Assembly (NCBI GenBank): GCA_040752025.1
Contig: JBFMFR010000001.1
Span: forward strand, 62,001 to 126,000
Length of the DNA: 64,000 nucleotides
Source: JBFMFR01 sp040752025
GTDB lineage: Bacteria; Chloroflexota; Anaerolineae; Anaerolineales; UBA4823
Direction: 5' to 3'
The position numbers were made by a program, and so were the translations under genes. Each line of letters starts with the position of its first letter. Position 1 is the first letter of the stretch. A model generated the notes under the pieces. It saw nothing but the letters and a program-made list of their open reading frames with translations, did no database searches and was not told the DNA's origin. Shown in pieces: positions 44,387 to 53,189 of the stretch.

Positions 44387-44730
44387 CTGCAAACCTCATC
44401 TAACGCTGGCTGCGACCAGCGCAACCGTTTTCGCCCGAACTGAACCAGCAATGGCAGGCCCACTACAGGATTTATATGATGCCAGAAAATAAACCCGGCC
44501 TTCGATGAACCAACCAGATATTTTACCCTAAACTGCCTCTCCCGGCAGCCCGGCGGCCTGCCAGTTATGTAAGAACTGTATTAGAGTTTTTAAACGGCGA
44601 TTTTGTTACCTCCTCGTGACAACCGTCGCCAAAAAACATGACATCTGAGACTAAATTTAAACCACTTTCCTCGTTATTATCGTAACAGTGCACAGTCGTC
44701 TCTCGTTCAGCTCCATGGAGGTATTTCTTT
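44387..44730. other. Intergenic region between divergent macA-like and gltD-like genes
   Basis: 344 nt. It holds an imperfect GC-rich hairpin around 44541-44563 and a possible -10 (TATTAT, 44675-44680) for the plus-strand gene, with no convincing -35. A good ribosome-binding site, GGAGG, lies 9 nt before ATG 44731. I see no RNA gene or ORF that I would defend. Confidence 0.4.
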
Positions 44731-46173
44731 ATGAGGACTATTTCCGGTGATTTCCTGGCTATCGACCGCAAAGCCCGGGCGCGTACGCCGTCTTTCGATG
44801 TCAGCATCCGTACCGTAGAAGAACGGATTTGTGATTTCGAGGATGTGGTCATCCCAATGACCCCCGAACAGGCCATGATGGAGGCCTCACGCTGCGTGCA
44901 ATGCCCCGACCCCGCGCCCTGTATGCTGGCCTGTCCGGCCCACAACGACATCCCTTCAGCCATGTGGCTGATCGAACAAGGCAGATTCCTGGAAGCCGCG
45001 GCGCTCTACCGCCAGAACAGTTCGATGCCTGAAATCTGCGGCCGGGTTTGTCCACAGGAGCAGCTCTGCCAGGGTTCTTGCTCGCAAAAGAAGGCCTTCG
45101 CCCCCGTACTGACCGGTCCATTGGAAGCATTCGTGACGGACTTCGAACGCCGTTCCAATCACTGCCGCTGCCCGATCCCCGTGGGCGCGCCCACAGGCCG
45201 GCGCGTGGCCGTGGTAGGCGCCGGACCAGCCGGCCTGGCAGTCGCCGAACAACTGGTGCAAAAGGGCCACCAGGTAACCATCTTCGAATCCAAGCCGGGC
45301 CCTGGCGGCCTGCTGACCTACGGCATTCCCAATTTCAAGCTGCCGAACGAAGTCGTCTTCGCCCGCATCGCCGACCTGGAAGAAGCCGGGGTCGAATTCG
45401 TTTTCAGCACCTATATTGGAAAAGACCGCTCGATTGACGATTTATTCAACACAGGTTACCAGGCTGTCTTCGTGGGCGTAGGCTCCGAGATCGACGCGCC
45501 GATGGAAGTCGAAGGGGAAGATCTGCCAGGTGTGTGGAAAGCTACCGAATTCCTGATGCGCTGCAACGTAGAATTCGACCTGCTGCCGCCGGAACTGCGC
45601 TCCCGCCCGGACGTAGGCCGCAAAGTGGCCGTGATCGGCGGCGGCGACACGGCTTCGGACTGCCTGCGCACCGCCCTGCGCCTGGGGGCCGAGCAGGTGG
45701 TTTGCCTGTACCGCCGCACCGAGACCGAAATGCCCGGCGGGCGGCACGACCGCGAGCTGGCCCGTGAAGAAGGCGCCGATTACCAATTCCTCACCCAGCC
45801 GGTGCGCTTCATTGCTGGCGCAGATGGCCGCCTGTCTCAAATCGAATGCATCCGCATGGTGCTGGGCGAGCCCGACGCCAAGGGACGCCGTAAGCCCGTG
45901 CCGGTGGAAAACTCGAACTTCATCGTCGAAGCCGACACAGCCGTGCTGGCCCTGGGCTACTGGCCCGACCCGATCATCGGCGAAACCACCCCAGACCTGA
46001 AGACGCATAAATGGGGCCTGATCGTCGCCGATACCGAAACCGGCGCCACCTCGCGCCCCGGCGTATATGCGGGCGGCGACGATGTGACCGGCCCTTCGCT
46101 GGTCGTCACGGCCATGGTCGCCGGGCGCAATGCTGCCCAGGCTATCGATGAATATCTAAAAACACTGCCGTAA
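44731..46173 (+). CDS. GltD-like NADPH-dependent flavoprotein oxidoreductase
   Basis: 480 residues. The N-terminal cysteine-rich part binds Fe-S clusters (CVQCPDPAPCMLACP, ICGRVCPQEQLCQGSC), followed by the FAD site GAGPAGLAVAEQL and the NADPH site GGGDTASDC. This is the glutamate synthase small-subunit family, also seen in NfnB, sulfide dehydrogenase and dihydropyrimidine dehydrogenase. No GltB large subunit is adjacent, so a stand-alone or differently partnered oxidoreductase is possible. Cytosolic. Confidence 0.88.
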   Translation: MRTISGDFLAIDRKARARTPSFDVSIRTVEERICDFEDVVIPMTPEQAMMEASRCVQCPDPAPCMLACPAHNDIPSAMWLIEQGRFLEAAALYRQNSSMPEICGRVCPQEQLCQGSCSQKKAFAPVLTGPLEAFVTDFERRSNHCRCPIPVGAPTGRRVAVVGAGPAGLAVAEQLVQKGHQVTIFESKPGPGGLLTYGIPNFKLPNEVVFARIADLEEAGVEFVFSTYIGKDRSIDDLFNTGYQAVFVGVGSEIDAPMEVEGEDLPGVWKATEFLMRCNVEFDLLPPELRSRPDVGRKVAVIGGGDTASDCLRTALRLGAEQVVCLYRRTETEMPGGRHDRELAREEGADYQFLTQPVRFIAGADGRLSQIECIRMVLGEPDAKGRRKPVPVENSNFIVEADTAVLALGYWPDPIIGETTPDLKTHKWGLIVADTETGATSRPGVYAGGDDVTGPSLVVTAMVAGRNAAQAIDEYLKTLP

Positions 46174-46177
46174 CCGG

Positions 46178-46205
46178 TTGTTCAGGACGACCCCTGCGGT
46201 ATAAT
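46178..46205 (+). promoter_or_regulatory. Promoter of gyrA
   Basis: TTGTTC (46178-46183), 16-bp spacer, TATAAT (46200-46205). The start point would lie near 46212, so the transcript would begin inside or at the base of the hairpin at 46209-46235. Confidence 0.6.
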
Positions 46206-46208
46206 AAA

Positions 46209-46235
46209 AGGCTGTGCGCCTGCTGCGCACAGCCT
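46209..46235 (+). terminator. Hairpin between gltD-like gene and gyrA
   Basis: Arms 46209-46219 and 46225-46235 (11 bp, loop CTGCT) are followed by TCGTTATTTCATATTTT. It may end the gltD-like transcript, and for the gyrA transcript it would form a 5'-terminal stem that protects the RNA. Confidence 0.6.
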
Positions 46236-46263
46236 TCGTTATTTCATATTTTAAGGAAACCGC

Positions 46264-48741
46264 ATGGAAATTGGTTCTGTTCATCAAGTAGACATTGACG
46301 AGCAAATGCGTAAGGCGTACCTGGATTACGCCATGAGCGTGATCGTGGCGCGCGCCATCCCGGACGCCCGCGATGGTTTGAAGCCGGTGCACCGTCGCAT
46401 CTTATACGGCATGTATGACATGGGCGTGCGCGCCAACAGTTCTTTCAAGAAGTCGGCCCGCATCGTCGGCGAAGTACTGGGTAAATACCACCCACACGGC
46501 GACGCGGCAGTATATGAATCGATGGCGCGCATGGCCCAGGATTTCTCCATGCGCTACCTGTTGGTCGACGGACAGGGCAACTTTGGCTCTGTGGATGGTG
46601 ATGCACCCGCAGCCATGCGCTATACCGAAGCGCGCATGACCAGCATGGCCGAGGAAATGCTGGCGGATATCGACAAGCAAACCGTGGAATTCAGCGACAA
46701 CTTCGATGGCTCGCTGCAAGAGCCCCAGGTCTTGCCAGCGCGCCTGCCCAACCTGCTGTTGAACGGCTCTTCCGGCATCGCCGTGGGCATGGCAACCAAC
46801 ATTCCCCCGCACAACCTGCGCGAGATCGCCGCAGCGGTGATCTATTTGATCGACCATTACGAACAAAGCGATGAAATCCCCATCGAAAACCTGCTCAGGC
46901 TCGTGCCTGGCCCGGACTTCCCCACAGGCGGCATCATCGTCGGCGATGAAGGCATCCAACAGGCCTACAGCACCGGGCGCGGGCGCATCGTGCTGCGCGG
47001 CATGGCCCACATCGAGGAGATGAACGGTAACCGTCACCGCATCGTGATCACCGAGATCCCCTTCCAACTCAACAAGACCAACCTGATCGAGCGCATCGCC
47101 GACCTGGCGCGCAGCGGCAAACTGGACGATATCAGCGACCTGCGCGATGAATCCGACCGGCGCGGCATGAGCATCATCATTGAACTGAAACGCGGCGCTC
47201 AGCCCAAAAAGGTGCTCAACCAGTTGTTCAAATATACGCCGCTGCAATCCACCTTCGGCGTGCAGTTGCTGGCCCTGGTAGATGGCGAGCCGCGCCTGCT
47301 CTCACTCAAGCGCGCTCTGCAAATCTTCATCGAGCACCGCCGCCAGGTGATCACGCGCCGCTCGCAGTACGAACTGGACAAAGCCCGCGAGCGCGCCCAC
47401 ATCCTGGCCGGACTGCTCATCGCCCTGGGTCACCTGGACGAGATCATCCAGACCATCCGCCAGTCGCCGGACGTCGAGGCCGCCCGCCAGGCGCTAATCA
47501 GCCGCTTCGGCCTGAGCGAACGCCAGGCGCAAGCTATCCTGGACTTGCAGTTGCGCCGCCTGGCCGCCCTGGAACGCCAGAAAATCGAAGATGAACACAA
47601 GCAAATCCTGGAACGCATCGCCTACCTGGAGGATTTGCTGGCCAACCCGCGTAAGATCCTGGACGTGATCAAGGAGGACCTGCAAGAGATCGCCGAAAAA
47701 TTCGGCGACGACCGGCGCACGCGCATCGCTCGCGAGGCCAGCGAAGATTTCAGCGAAGAAGACCTGGTGTCAGACGAATTCGTGCTGATCAGCATCACCG
47801 AGCGCGGCTACATCAAGCGCACCCCGGCCAAGGCCTTCCGCGCCCAGAGCCGCGGCGGGCGCGGCGTGATGGGGCATTCCACCAAAGAGGAAGATGAAGT
47901 CCTGGTGATCCTGCCCGCCCGCACCCTGGATACGGTGCTGTTCTTCTCCAACCGCGGCAAAGTGTATTCCGAAAAGGCTTACCAGATCCCCGATGCAGAA
48001 CGCAGCGGGCGCGGCATCCCCATCGTCAACGTGTTGTCGCTTGATGCCGGCGAGACCATCACCGCCGCGTTAACTGTGCCGCTGTTCGATGAGCAGCATT
48101 TTTGCACAATGGCCACGCGCAACGGGCGCATCAAGCGCATCGCCCTGTCCGACTTTGCCTCTGTGCGCCCTTCCGGTCTGATCGCCATCAACCTGGACCG
48201 CGGCGACGAACTGGGCTGGGCGCGCCTGACGGATGGCGAAGACGAGGTCATCCTGGTGACCGAACAGGGGCAGGCCCTGCGCTTTGCCGAAGGCGAGGTG
48301 CGCACGATGGGCCGCAACGCTGGCGGCGTGACCGCCATGCGCCTGGGCAAAGGCGACCACATCACCAGCATGGAAGTCATCGAGCCAGGCGGCGACCTGC
48401 TGGTGATCACCACCCTCGGCTATGGCAAGCGCACCCCGCTGGAGGAATACCCCACCAAAGGGCGCGCTACAGGCGGCGTGCACACTATCGACAAAAAGGC
48501 CCTGCGCAAGATCGGGAACGTGACCTCGGCGCGCGTGGTCCAGGCAGCCGACGATCTGACCATCATGTCGGCCAACGGCGTGATCCTGCGCACACAGGTC
48601 AAGGATATCTCGCAAACCGGGCGCGCCACGCGCGGTGTGAAATTGATCGATTTGCAATCGGGCGACAGTGTTTCGACTATGGCCCGTGTGGCCAACGCCG
48701 ACCTGCGAAGAGTGGGCGCAGCCAGCGAGGAAACCGGCTAG
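46264..48741 (+). CDS. gyrA: DNA gyrase subunit A
   Basis: 825 residues. Catalytic Tyr120 lies in AMRYTEARM. The GyrA-box-like QSRGGRG marks the C-terminal pinwheel needed for wrapping, which favours GyrA over ParC. The quinolone region reads HPHGDAAVYE: Ala81 and Glu85 stand where E. coli has Ser83 and Asp87. It breaks and passes DNA, with GyrB, to introduce negative supercoils. gyrB is not in the window. The stop overlaps that of a convergent gene by 4 nt. Confidence 0.96.
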   Translation: MEIGSVHQVDIDEQMRKAYLDYAMSVIVARAIPDARDGLKPVHRRILYGMYDMGVRANSSFKKSARIVGEVLGKYHPHGDAAVYESMARMAQDFSMRYLLVDGQGNFGSVDGDAPAAMRYTEARMTSMAEEMLADIDKQTVEFSDNFDGSLQEPQVLPARLPNLLLNGSSGIAVGMATNIPPHNLREIAAAVIYLIDHYEQSDEIPIENLLRLVPGPDFPTGGIIVGDEGIQQAYSTGRGRIVLRGMAHIEEMNGNRHRIVITEIPFQLNKTNLIERIADLARSGKLDDISDLRDESDRRGMSIIIELKRGAQPKKVLNQLFKYTPLQSTFGVQLLALVDGEPRLLSLKRALQIFIEHRRQVITRRSQYELDKARERAHILAGLLIALGHLDEIIQTIRQSPDVEAARQALISRFGLSERQAQAILDLQLRRLAALERQKIEDEHKQILERIAYLEDLLANPRKILDVIKEDLQEIAEKFGDDRRTRIAREASEDFSEEDLVSDEFVLISITERGYIKRTPAKAFRAQSRGGRGVMGHSTKEEDEVLVILPARTLDTVLFFSNRGKVYSEKAYQIPDAERSGRGIPIVNVLSLDAGETITAALTVPLFDEQHFCTMATRNGRIKRIALSDFASVRPSGLIAINLDRGDELGWARLTDGEDEVILVTEQGQALRFAEGEVRTMGRNAGGVTAMRLGKGDHITSMEVIEPGGDLLVITTLGYGKRTPLEEYPTKGRATGGVHTIDKKALRKIGNVTSARVVQAADDLTIMSANGVILRTQVKDISQTGRATRGVKLIDLQSGDSVSTMARVANADLRRVGAASEETG

Positions 48742-48980
48742 CCCAGGGACGGCAAAGCCACGCGCTGCGTCAACAGCAGGAACAATGCGCCCAGCAAGCA
48801 GATAAACAGAAACAGCATCATGGCCAGGATGAAACGCTGCCTGGGCGTGATGCCCCACACCGGCCCAACGGATAAAAGCCGCATGACGCCCTCAGGTTGC
48901 TCTTGCGGCTCTTCTTCCTCTTCTACCTCTTCGAACTCGAACAATGAATCATCAGCCTGTTTGCGAAAATCGTCCAGCAT
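48738..48980 (-). CDS. Small single-pass membrane protein with acidic N-terminus
   Basis: 80 residues. Residues 1-30 are highly acidic (FEFEEVEEEEEPQEQPEG), and a TM helix spans about 51-70 (ILAMMLFLFICLLGALFLLL). It lies 9 nt after birA in the same direction, and its stop overlaps the gyrA stop. I recognise no family. The charge pattern suggests an inside N-terminus of small size. Real because of its upstream RBS-like region and the TM segment, but function unknown. Confidence 0.65.
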   Translation of the reverse strand: MLDDFRKQADDSLFEFEEVEEEEEPQEQPEGVMRLLSVGPVWGITPRQRFILAMMLFLFICLLGALFLLLTQRVALPSLG

Positions 48981-48989
48981 GATTTGCTC

Positions 48990-49823
48990 CTATCCACGCT
49001 CGTCCGCCGGGCGCAGGCGTACTTCACCCGTGCATACCGAAAAAATTTCACCAGCCTGATCCCGCAGGCGCAGGCAGCCTTGCGCATCTAACCCTAACAC
49101 CAATCCCAGGCGCGCCTGGGCCGCGCCTTGCGCATCGTTGAAAATCATCTGCACCCACTCGCCTTTGAAAGCCAGGCGCCCTTCCCAGGTGTGCAGGAAA
49201 ATGGGCTCCCACAAGCGCTGGCGCCAATCCAGGAGCTGAACCAGGATAGCATGCAGCAGTTCCAGGCGCTCGACCGGCCGGCCCAGGGCGGTTTCCACGC
49301 TGGTAGCCGGGAAGATCAAGCCGGCCTCTGCCGGCACAGCCGCCGCACAAACGTTCACGCCGATACCCAGGATGACCGCCTCCAGGCGATCCCCCTGCCA
49401 GTGCGCCTCGGCCAGGATGCCGGCCGCCTTGCGCCCGTCCAACAGTACATCGTTAGGCCATTTGACCCGGGCCGGTAACTGGTAGCTCAGGCGCAGCGCC
49501 TGGTTGACAGCCACCGCGCCCAGGGCAGTCAGGCGCGCCATGCCGGCCGGCAAATCCGGCGCAGCCTGGACAGCCAGTCCCAAGGGCTGGCGCAGCACCA
49601 GGCTGAAGGCCAGGGCCGCGCCAGGCGGGGTGAACCACTGACGTCCCTGCCGCCCGCGCCCGGCGCTTTGTTCATCCGCCAAAACCAACGACAGATCTGG
49701 CGCGCCGGCATCCGCCCAGCTCGCCGCTTCGCTGTTGGTAGAGCCCAGGCAGTCGAAGTAGCGCAGTGGGCCAAGCGGCAGGTCCGCCAGGGCAACTTCC
49801 AGGGCGCGCTGAGTTAAATCCAT
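48990..49823 (-). CDS. birA: Biotin-[acetyl-CoA carboxylase] ligase
   Basis: 277 residues with the biotin/AMP loop GRGRQGR, the motif KWPNDVLLDGRKAAGILAE and a C-terminal SH3-like domain. It lacks the N-terminal helix-turn-helix of bifunctional BirA and so is a ligase only. It attaches biotin to carrier proteins of biotin-dependent carboxylases. Start is ATG 49823. Confidence 0.93.
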   Translation of the reverse strand: MDLTQRALEVALADLPLGPLRYFDCLGSTNSEAASWADAGAPDLSLVLADEQSAGRGRQGRQWFTPPGAALAFSLVLRQPLGLAVQAAPDLPAGMARLTALGAVAVNQALRLSYQLPARVKWPNDVLLDGRKAAGILAEAHWQGDRLEAVILGIGVNVCAAAVPAEAGLIFPATSVETALGRPVERLELLHAILVQLLDWRQRLWEPIFLHTWEGRLAFKGEWVQMIFNDAQGAAQARLGLVLGLDAQGCLRLRDQAGEIFSVCTGEVRLRPADERG

Positions 49824-49902
49824 GGCCAGATTCTACCGCACAAAAGGCCATCAAGTGCTGCTTGTTTTTCGACAAAAACACTGGACGAATCCGCCTGCCT
49901 TG

Positions 49903-49911
49903 TGATATACT
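49903..49911 (+). promoter_or_regulatory. Extended -10 promoter of rpsB-tsf
   Basis: TGATATACT: TG, one base, then TATACT (49906-49911). A weak -35 (TGGACG, 49882-49887) is 18 bp upstream. Transcription would start near 49918, leaving a leader of about 175 nt. Confidence 0.55.
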
Positions 49912-49919
49912 TGCGACCG

Positions 49920-50094
49920 CTCCCGCCCCAGGCGGGAGAAATTATGCCTCACAGCAGGCAGCCCTCATTCGAGGGCTTATCACACACGCTTCCCGACCAG
50001 TCGGAGCGTGCCGTCCGTGCAGCCGCAACGGCCACGCCGGCGCCGACTCTGGAATGAAGGAAGCGGAGGAAAAACGCGAAGGAGTACCTTAGAC
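49920..50094 (+). promoter_or_regulatory. Structured 5' leader of rpsB
   Basis: Two tight hairpins stand near the 5' end: CTCCCGCC/GGCGGGAG (49920-49938) and GCCCTC/GAGGGC (49961-49976). The remaining stretch is GC-rich with further pairing potential up to GAAGGAG before ATG 50095. In many bacteria the S2 leader is a site of autoregulation; whether this one is homologous cannot be judged by eye. Confidence 0.45.
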
Positions 50095-51099
50095 ATGTCC
50101 GTCATCCCCATGAAAGCGCTTCTGGAAAGCGGCGTACACTTTGGGCATCGCACCCACAAGTGGCACCCGGCCATGAAGCCGTATATTTTCACCGAACGCA
50201 ACAGCATCCACATCATCGATCTGCAAAAAACTGTCAAAGCCCTGGAACAGGCCTACAACCTGGTGCGCGACGCTGTCGCCGAACAAGGCACGGTGCTCTT
50301 CGTGGGCACCAAGCGCCAGGCCCAGGAGACCATCCAGGATGAAGCCACGCGCGCCGGCATGCCCTACGTGACCACGCGCTGGCTGGGCGGTATGCTCACC
50401 AACTGGCGCACGATGCGCGCCCGCATCAATGAACTGGAGCGGCTGGAGCGCATGCGCGACAAAGGCGATTTCGAGCGCATTACCAAGAAGGAAGCCCTCA
50501 TCCTGGGCCGCGAGATCGAGCGCCTGGAACTGTTGCTGGGCGGCATCCGCAGCATGGCGCGCCTGCCCGAACTGGTCTTCGTAGTGGACGTACGCCGGGA
50601 GGCCACCGCCATCCACGAAGCCAACCTCCTGAAAATCCCGGTGATCGCCATGGTAGACACCAACTGCGACCCGCGCAACGTAGACTACGTCATCCCTTCC
50701 AACGATGACGCCATCCGCGCCATCAAACTGCTGGTCGGCAAGATCGCCGACGCGGCCGTCGAAGGGCGGGCGATGCGCAAGGATGAGGAAGAAGAGGCAG
50801 TTGCAGAAGTCGAGGTGGTTGTACCGGGCGTCGAAGAGCCGGAACTCTCGGATGAGGAACTGCTCGGCGCTGCCACCCTGGCAAAGATCACTGCCAAAAA
50901 GTTCACGGCTGCCGAATACGAAGAGCTAGAAGAAGAAGACGAAGCCTACGAAGAAGAAGAGGATGAGATCGAAGAAGAAGAAACCGAGGAAGAACTCGGC
51001 GGTGAAGAAATCTTCGATGAAGAAATCCCCGGTGAAGAGATCCTCGATGAAGGTGAAGAAATTTTGGAAGACAAAGACGAGAACGAGGACAAGGAATAA
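50095..51099 (+). CDS. rpsB: 30S ribosomal protein S2 with long acidic C-terminal extension
   Basis: 334 residues from ATG 50095; an in-frame extension to 50008 is leader. Core S2 motifs are GVHFGHRTHKWHP, FVGTKRQAQ, TRWLGGMLTNW and VDTNCDP. After about residue 235 comes an extra ~100-residue tail made almost wholly of Glu and Asp with short repeats (GEEIFDEEIPGEEILDEGEE). S2 is usually 230-260 residues. The tail is probably disordered and may lie at the ribosome surface. Followed at 2 nt by tsf. Confidence 0.95.
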   Translation: MSVIPMKALLESGVHFGHRTHKWHPAMKPYIFTERNSIHIIDLQKTVKALEQAYNLVRDAVAEQGTVLFVGTKRQAQETIQDEATRAGMPYVTTRWLGGMLTNWRTMRARINELERLERMRDKGDFERITKKEALILGREIERLELLLGGIRSMARLPELVFVVDVRREATAIHEANLLKIPVIAMVDTNCDPRNVDYVIPSNDDAIRAIKLLVGKIADAAVEGRAMRKDEEEEAVAEVEVVVPGVEEPELSDEELLGAATLAKITAKKFTAAEYEELEEEDEAYEEEEDEIEEEETEEELGGEEIFDEEIPGEEILDEGEEILEDKDENEDKE

Positions 51100-51101
51100 T
51101 C

Positions 51102-51707
51102 ATGGCGATCACTACACAACAGATCAAAGAACTGCGCGAATCAACTGGCGCGGGCGTTTTAGACTGCCGCAAAGCCTTGGAACAGGCCAACGGCGACTTC
51201 GACAAGGCCCTGGACTACCTGCGTGAGAAGGGCCTGGCAACCGCCGCCAAGCGTGCTGACCGCCAGGCCTCTGAAGGCATCGTCGAGCTGTACTCCCACG
51301 GCAACGGCCGCGTGGGCGTGATGGTCGAAGTCAACTGCGAGACCGACTTCGTCGCCCGCTCGGAAGCCTTCCGCACCTTCGCCCACGAAATCGCCCTGCA
51401 GATCGCAGCCGGCGCGCCGCTCTACCTGCGCCCCGAGAACATCCCCGCAGAGGTGTTGGAGCACGAAAGCGAAATCGCTCGCAACCGCGCCCGCGAAGAA
51501 GGCAAGCCCGAGAAGATCCTCGATCGCATCGTCGAAGGCCGCCTGGAGAAATTCAAGGACGAGACCTGCCTGCTGCGCCAGGCCTACATCCGAGACGAGG
51601 ACATTACCATCGAGAAGCTGCTGCTGCAGAACATCACTGCCATCGGTGAGAACCTGGTCATCCGGCGCTTCGCCCGCTGGGAGTTAGGCGAAGGTCTTCA
51701 GCATTGA
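51102..51707 (+). CDS. tsf: Translation elongation factor Ts
   Basis: 201 residues, the short form. N-terminal UBA-like domain (IKELRESTGAGVLDCRKAL), the TDF motif in VNCETDFVARSEAF, and a coiled-coil/C-terminal helix. It exchanges GDP for GTP on EF-Tu. It follows rpsB, the usual order, and ends at a terminator. Confidence 0.96.
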   Translation: MAITTQQIKELRESTGAGVLDCRKALEQANGDFDKALDYLREKGLATAAKRADRQASEGIVELYSHGNGRVGVMVEVNCETDFVARSEAFRTFAHEIALQIAAGAPLYLRPENIPAEVLEHESEIARNRAREEGKPEKILDRIVEGRLEKFKDETCLLRQAYIRDEDITIEKLLLQNITAIGENLVIRRFARWELGEGLQH

Positions 51708-51716
51708 GTCCAATTC

Positions 51717-51744
51717 AGGGCCAACCATCCGGTTGGCCCTTTTT
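51717..51744 (+). terminator. Intrinsic terminator after tsf
   Basis: Arms AGGGCCAACC (51717-51726) and GGTTGGCCCT (51731-51740), loop ATCC, then TTTT. It separates rpsB-tsf from pyrH. Confidence 0.88.
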
Positions 51745-51812
51745 GTTCCCAGAAGCTATCCACCGGAAACTACCATCTCGAATTTTTCTAAAAGCAAAAG
51801 GAAAGAGGCTAC

Positions 51813-52532
51813 ATGGAAAAAAATCTGATCTACCGCCGCATCCTGCTCAAGCTCAGTGGGGAAGCGCTGGCCGGTCCACAGGGCTTCGGCGTCGACCCAG
51901 AACAGGCGGAGGCGATTGCCGAAAGGGTGCGAGAAGTGCACGACCTGGGCGTCGATGTGGCCATCGTCATCGGGGCTGGCAACCTGTGGCGCGGGCGCAG
52001 CGGCCTGGATCGCGGCATGGACCGCGCCACCGCCGATTACATGGGCATGATCGCCACGGTGATGAACGCCCTGGCGCTGATGGACGCCACGGAACGCTTG
52101 GGATTGGTCACACGGGTGCAAACCGCCGTTGAAATGCACGCCGTGGCTGAGCCGTACATCCGCCGCCGGGCAATCCGCCACCTGGAAAAGGGGCGCGTGG
52201 TCATCCTGGGCGGCGGCACCGGCAACCCGTACTTCTCAACCGATACGGCGGCAGCCCTGCGCGCCATGGAAATCGGCGCGGACGTGCTGATCAAGGCCAC
52301 CAAGGTGGATGGCATGTACGATTCGGACCCGATGAAGAACCCGGACGCCCAGCGCTTCGACCGCCTGAGCTATATGGAGACGATCAACCGCCGCCTGAAA
52401 GTAATGGACAGCACCGCCATCTCGCTGTGCATGGACAACCACCTGCCGATCCTGGTGCTCAACCTGTGGAACCCCGACGACCTGCGCCTGTCCCTGTACG
52501 GCGAGCCGGTCGGCACCTTGATCTCGGATTGA
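51813..52532 (+). CDS. pyrH: UMP kinase
   Basis: 239 residues of the amino acid kinase fold: LLKLSGEAL, GGGNLWRG-like loop AGNLWRGR, ATADYMGM and the nucleotide loop GGGTGNPYFSTDTAA. It phosphorylates UMP to UDP with ATP. AAAGGA precedes ATG 51813. It heads the pyrH-frr-uppS-cdsA series. Confidence 0.95.
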   Translation: MEKNLIYRRILLKLSGEALAGPQGFGVDPEQAEAIAERVREVHDLGVDVAIVIGAGNLWRGRSGLDRGMDRATADYMGMIATVMNALALMDATERLGLVTRVQTAVEMHAVAEPYIRRRAIRHLEKGRVVILGGGTGNPYFSTDTAAALRAMEIGADVLIKATKVDGMYDSDPMKNPDAQRFDRLSYMETINRRLKVMDSTAISLCMDNHLPILVLNLWNPDDLRLSLYGEPVGTLISD

Positions 52533-52612
52533 TTTTTACCCTTCTCGCTGCAAGCATTTTCGGTTATCCTATAGGAGATAACGGAACTGATTTTTGATTC
52601 ACGGAGTCTGCG

Positions 52613-53170
52613 ATGCTGAAAGATATCTATAAAGATGCCGAGACACGCATGCAAGGCGCCATCCAGGCGCTGGAGGAAGAATTGGCCGGGATTCGCACCG
52701 GGCGCGCCCACCCCGCCCTGGTCGAAAAAATCCAGGTCGAGTACTACGGCATGCCCACGCCCCTGGTGCAGTTGGCCAGCATCAGCGTGCCCGAGCCGCG
52801 TTCAATCCTCATCCGTCCCTTCGATGCCTCCACGCTGAAAGCCGTCGAGCGCAGCATCCTGGCCTCGGACCTGGGGCTGACGCCCAATAACGACGGCAAA
52901 GCCATCCGCTTGAACCTGCCCCCACTGACGGAAGAGCGCCGCCGCGACCTGGTGAAGCTGGTGCACACCCGGGTGGAGGATGGGCGCGTGGCCGTGCGCA
53001 ACGTGCGCCGCGACGTGATCAAAGACCTGCGCGAATACGAGCAGGAGAAGATGATTTCCGAAGATGATCGCATACGCGGCGAGGAAGAACTGCAGAAAAT
53101 CACCGACCGCTTCATCGAAGAGATCAACGCCGTTGGCGAGCGCAAGGAGAAGGAGATTCTGGAAGTCTAA
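52613..53170 (+). CDS. frr: Ribosome recycling factor
   Basis: 185 residues with the family motifs RTGRAHPALV, PEPRSILIRPFD and LPPLTEERRRDLVKLV. With EF-G it splits the post-termination ribosome. GGAG lies 7 nt before ATG 52613. Confidence 0.96.
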   Translation: MLKDIYKDAETRMQGAIQALEEELAGIRTGRAHPALVEKIQVEYYGMPTPLVQLASISVPEPRSILIRPFDASTLKAVERSILASDLGLTPNNDGKAIRLNLPPLTEERRRDLVKLVHTRVEDGRVAVRNVRRDVIKDLREYEQEKMISEDDRIRGEEELQKITDRFIEEINAVGERKEKEILEV

Positions 53171-53189
53171 CCAACGACCAGATGCACCT

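Noticed and set aside
52555..52600. TCCTATAGGA palindrome before frr as an operator
   Set aside because: Only 10 bp and unsupported by any other signal.
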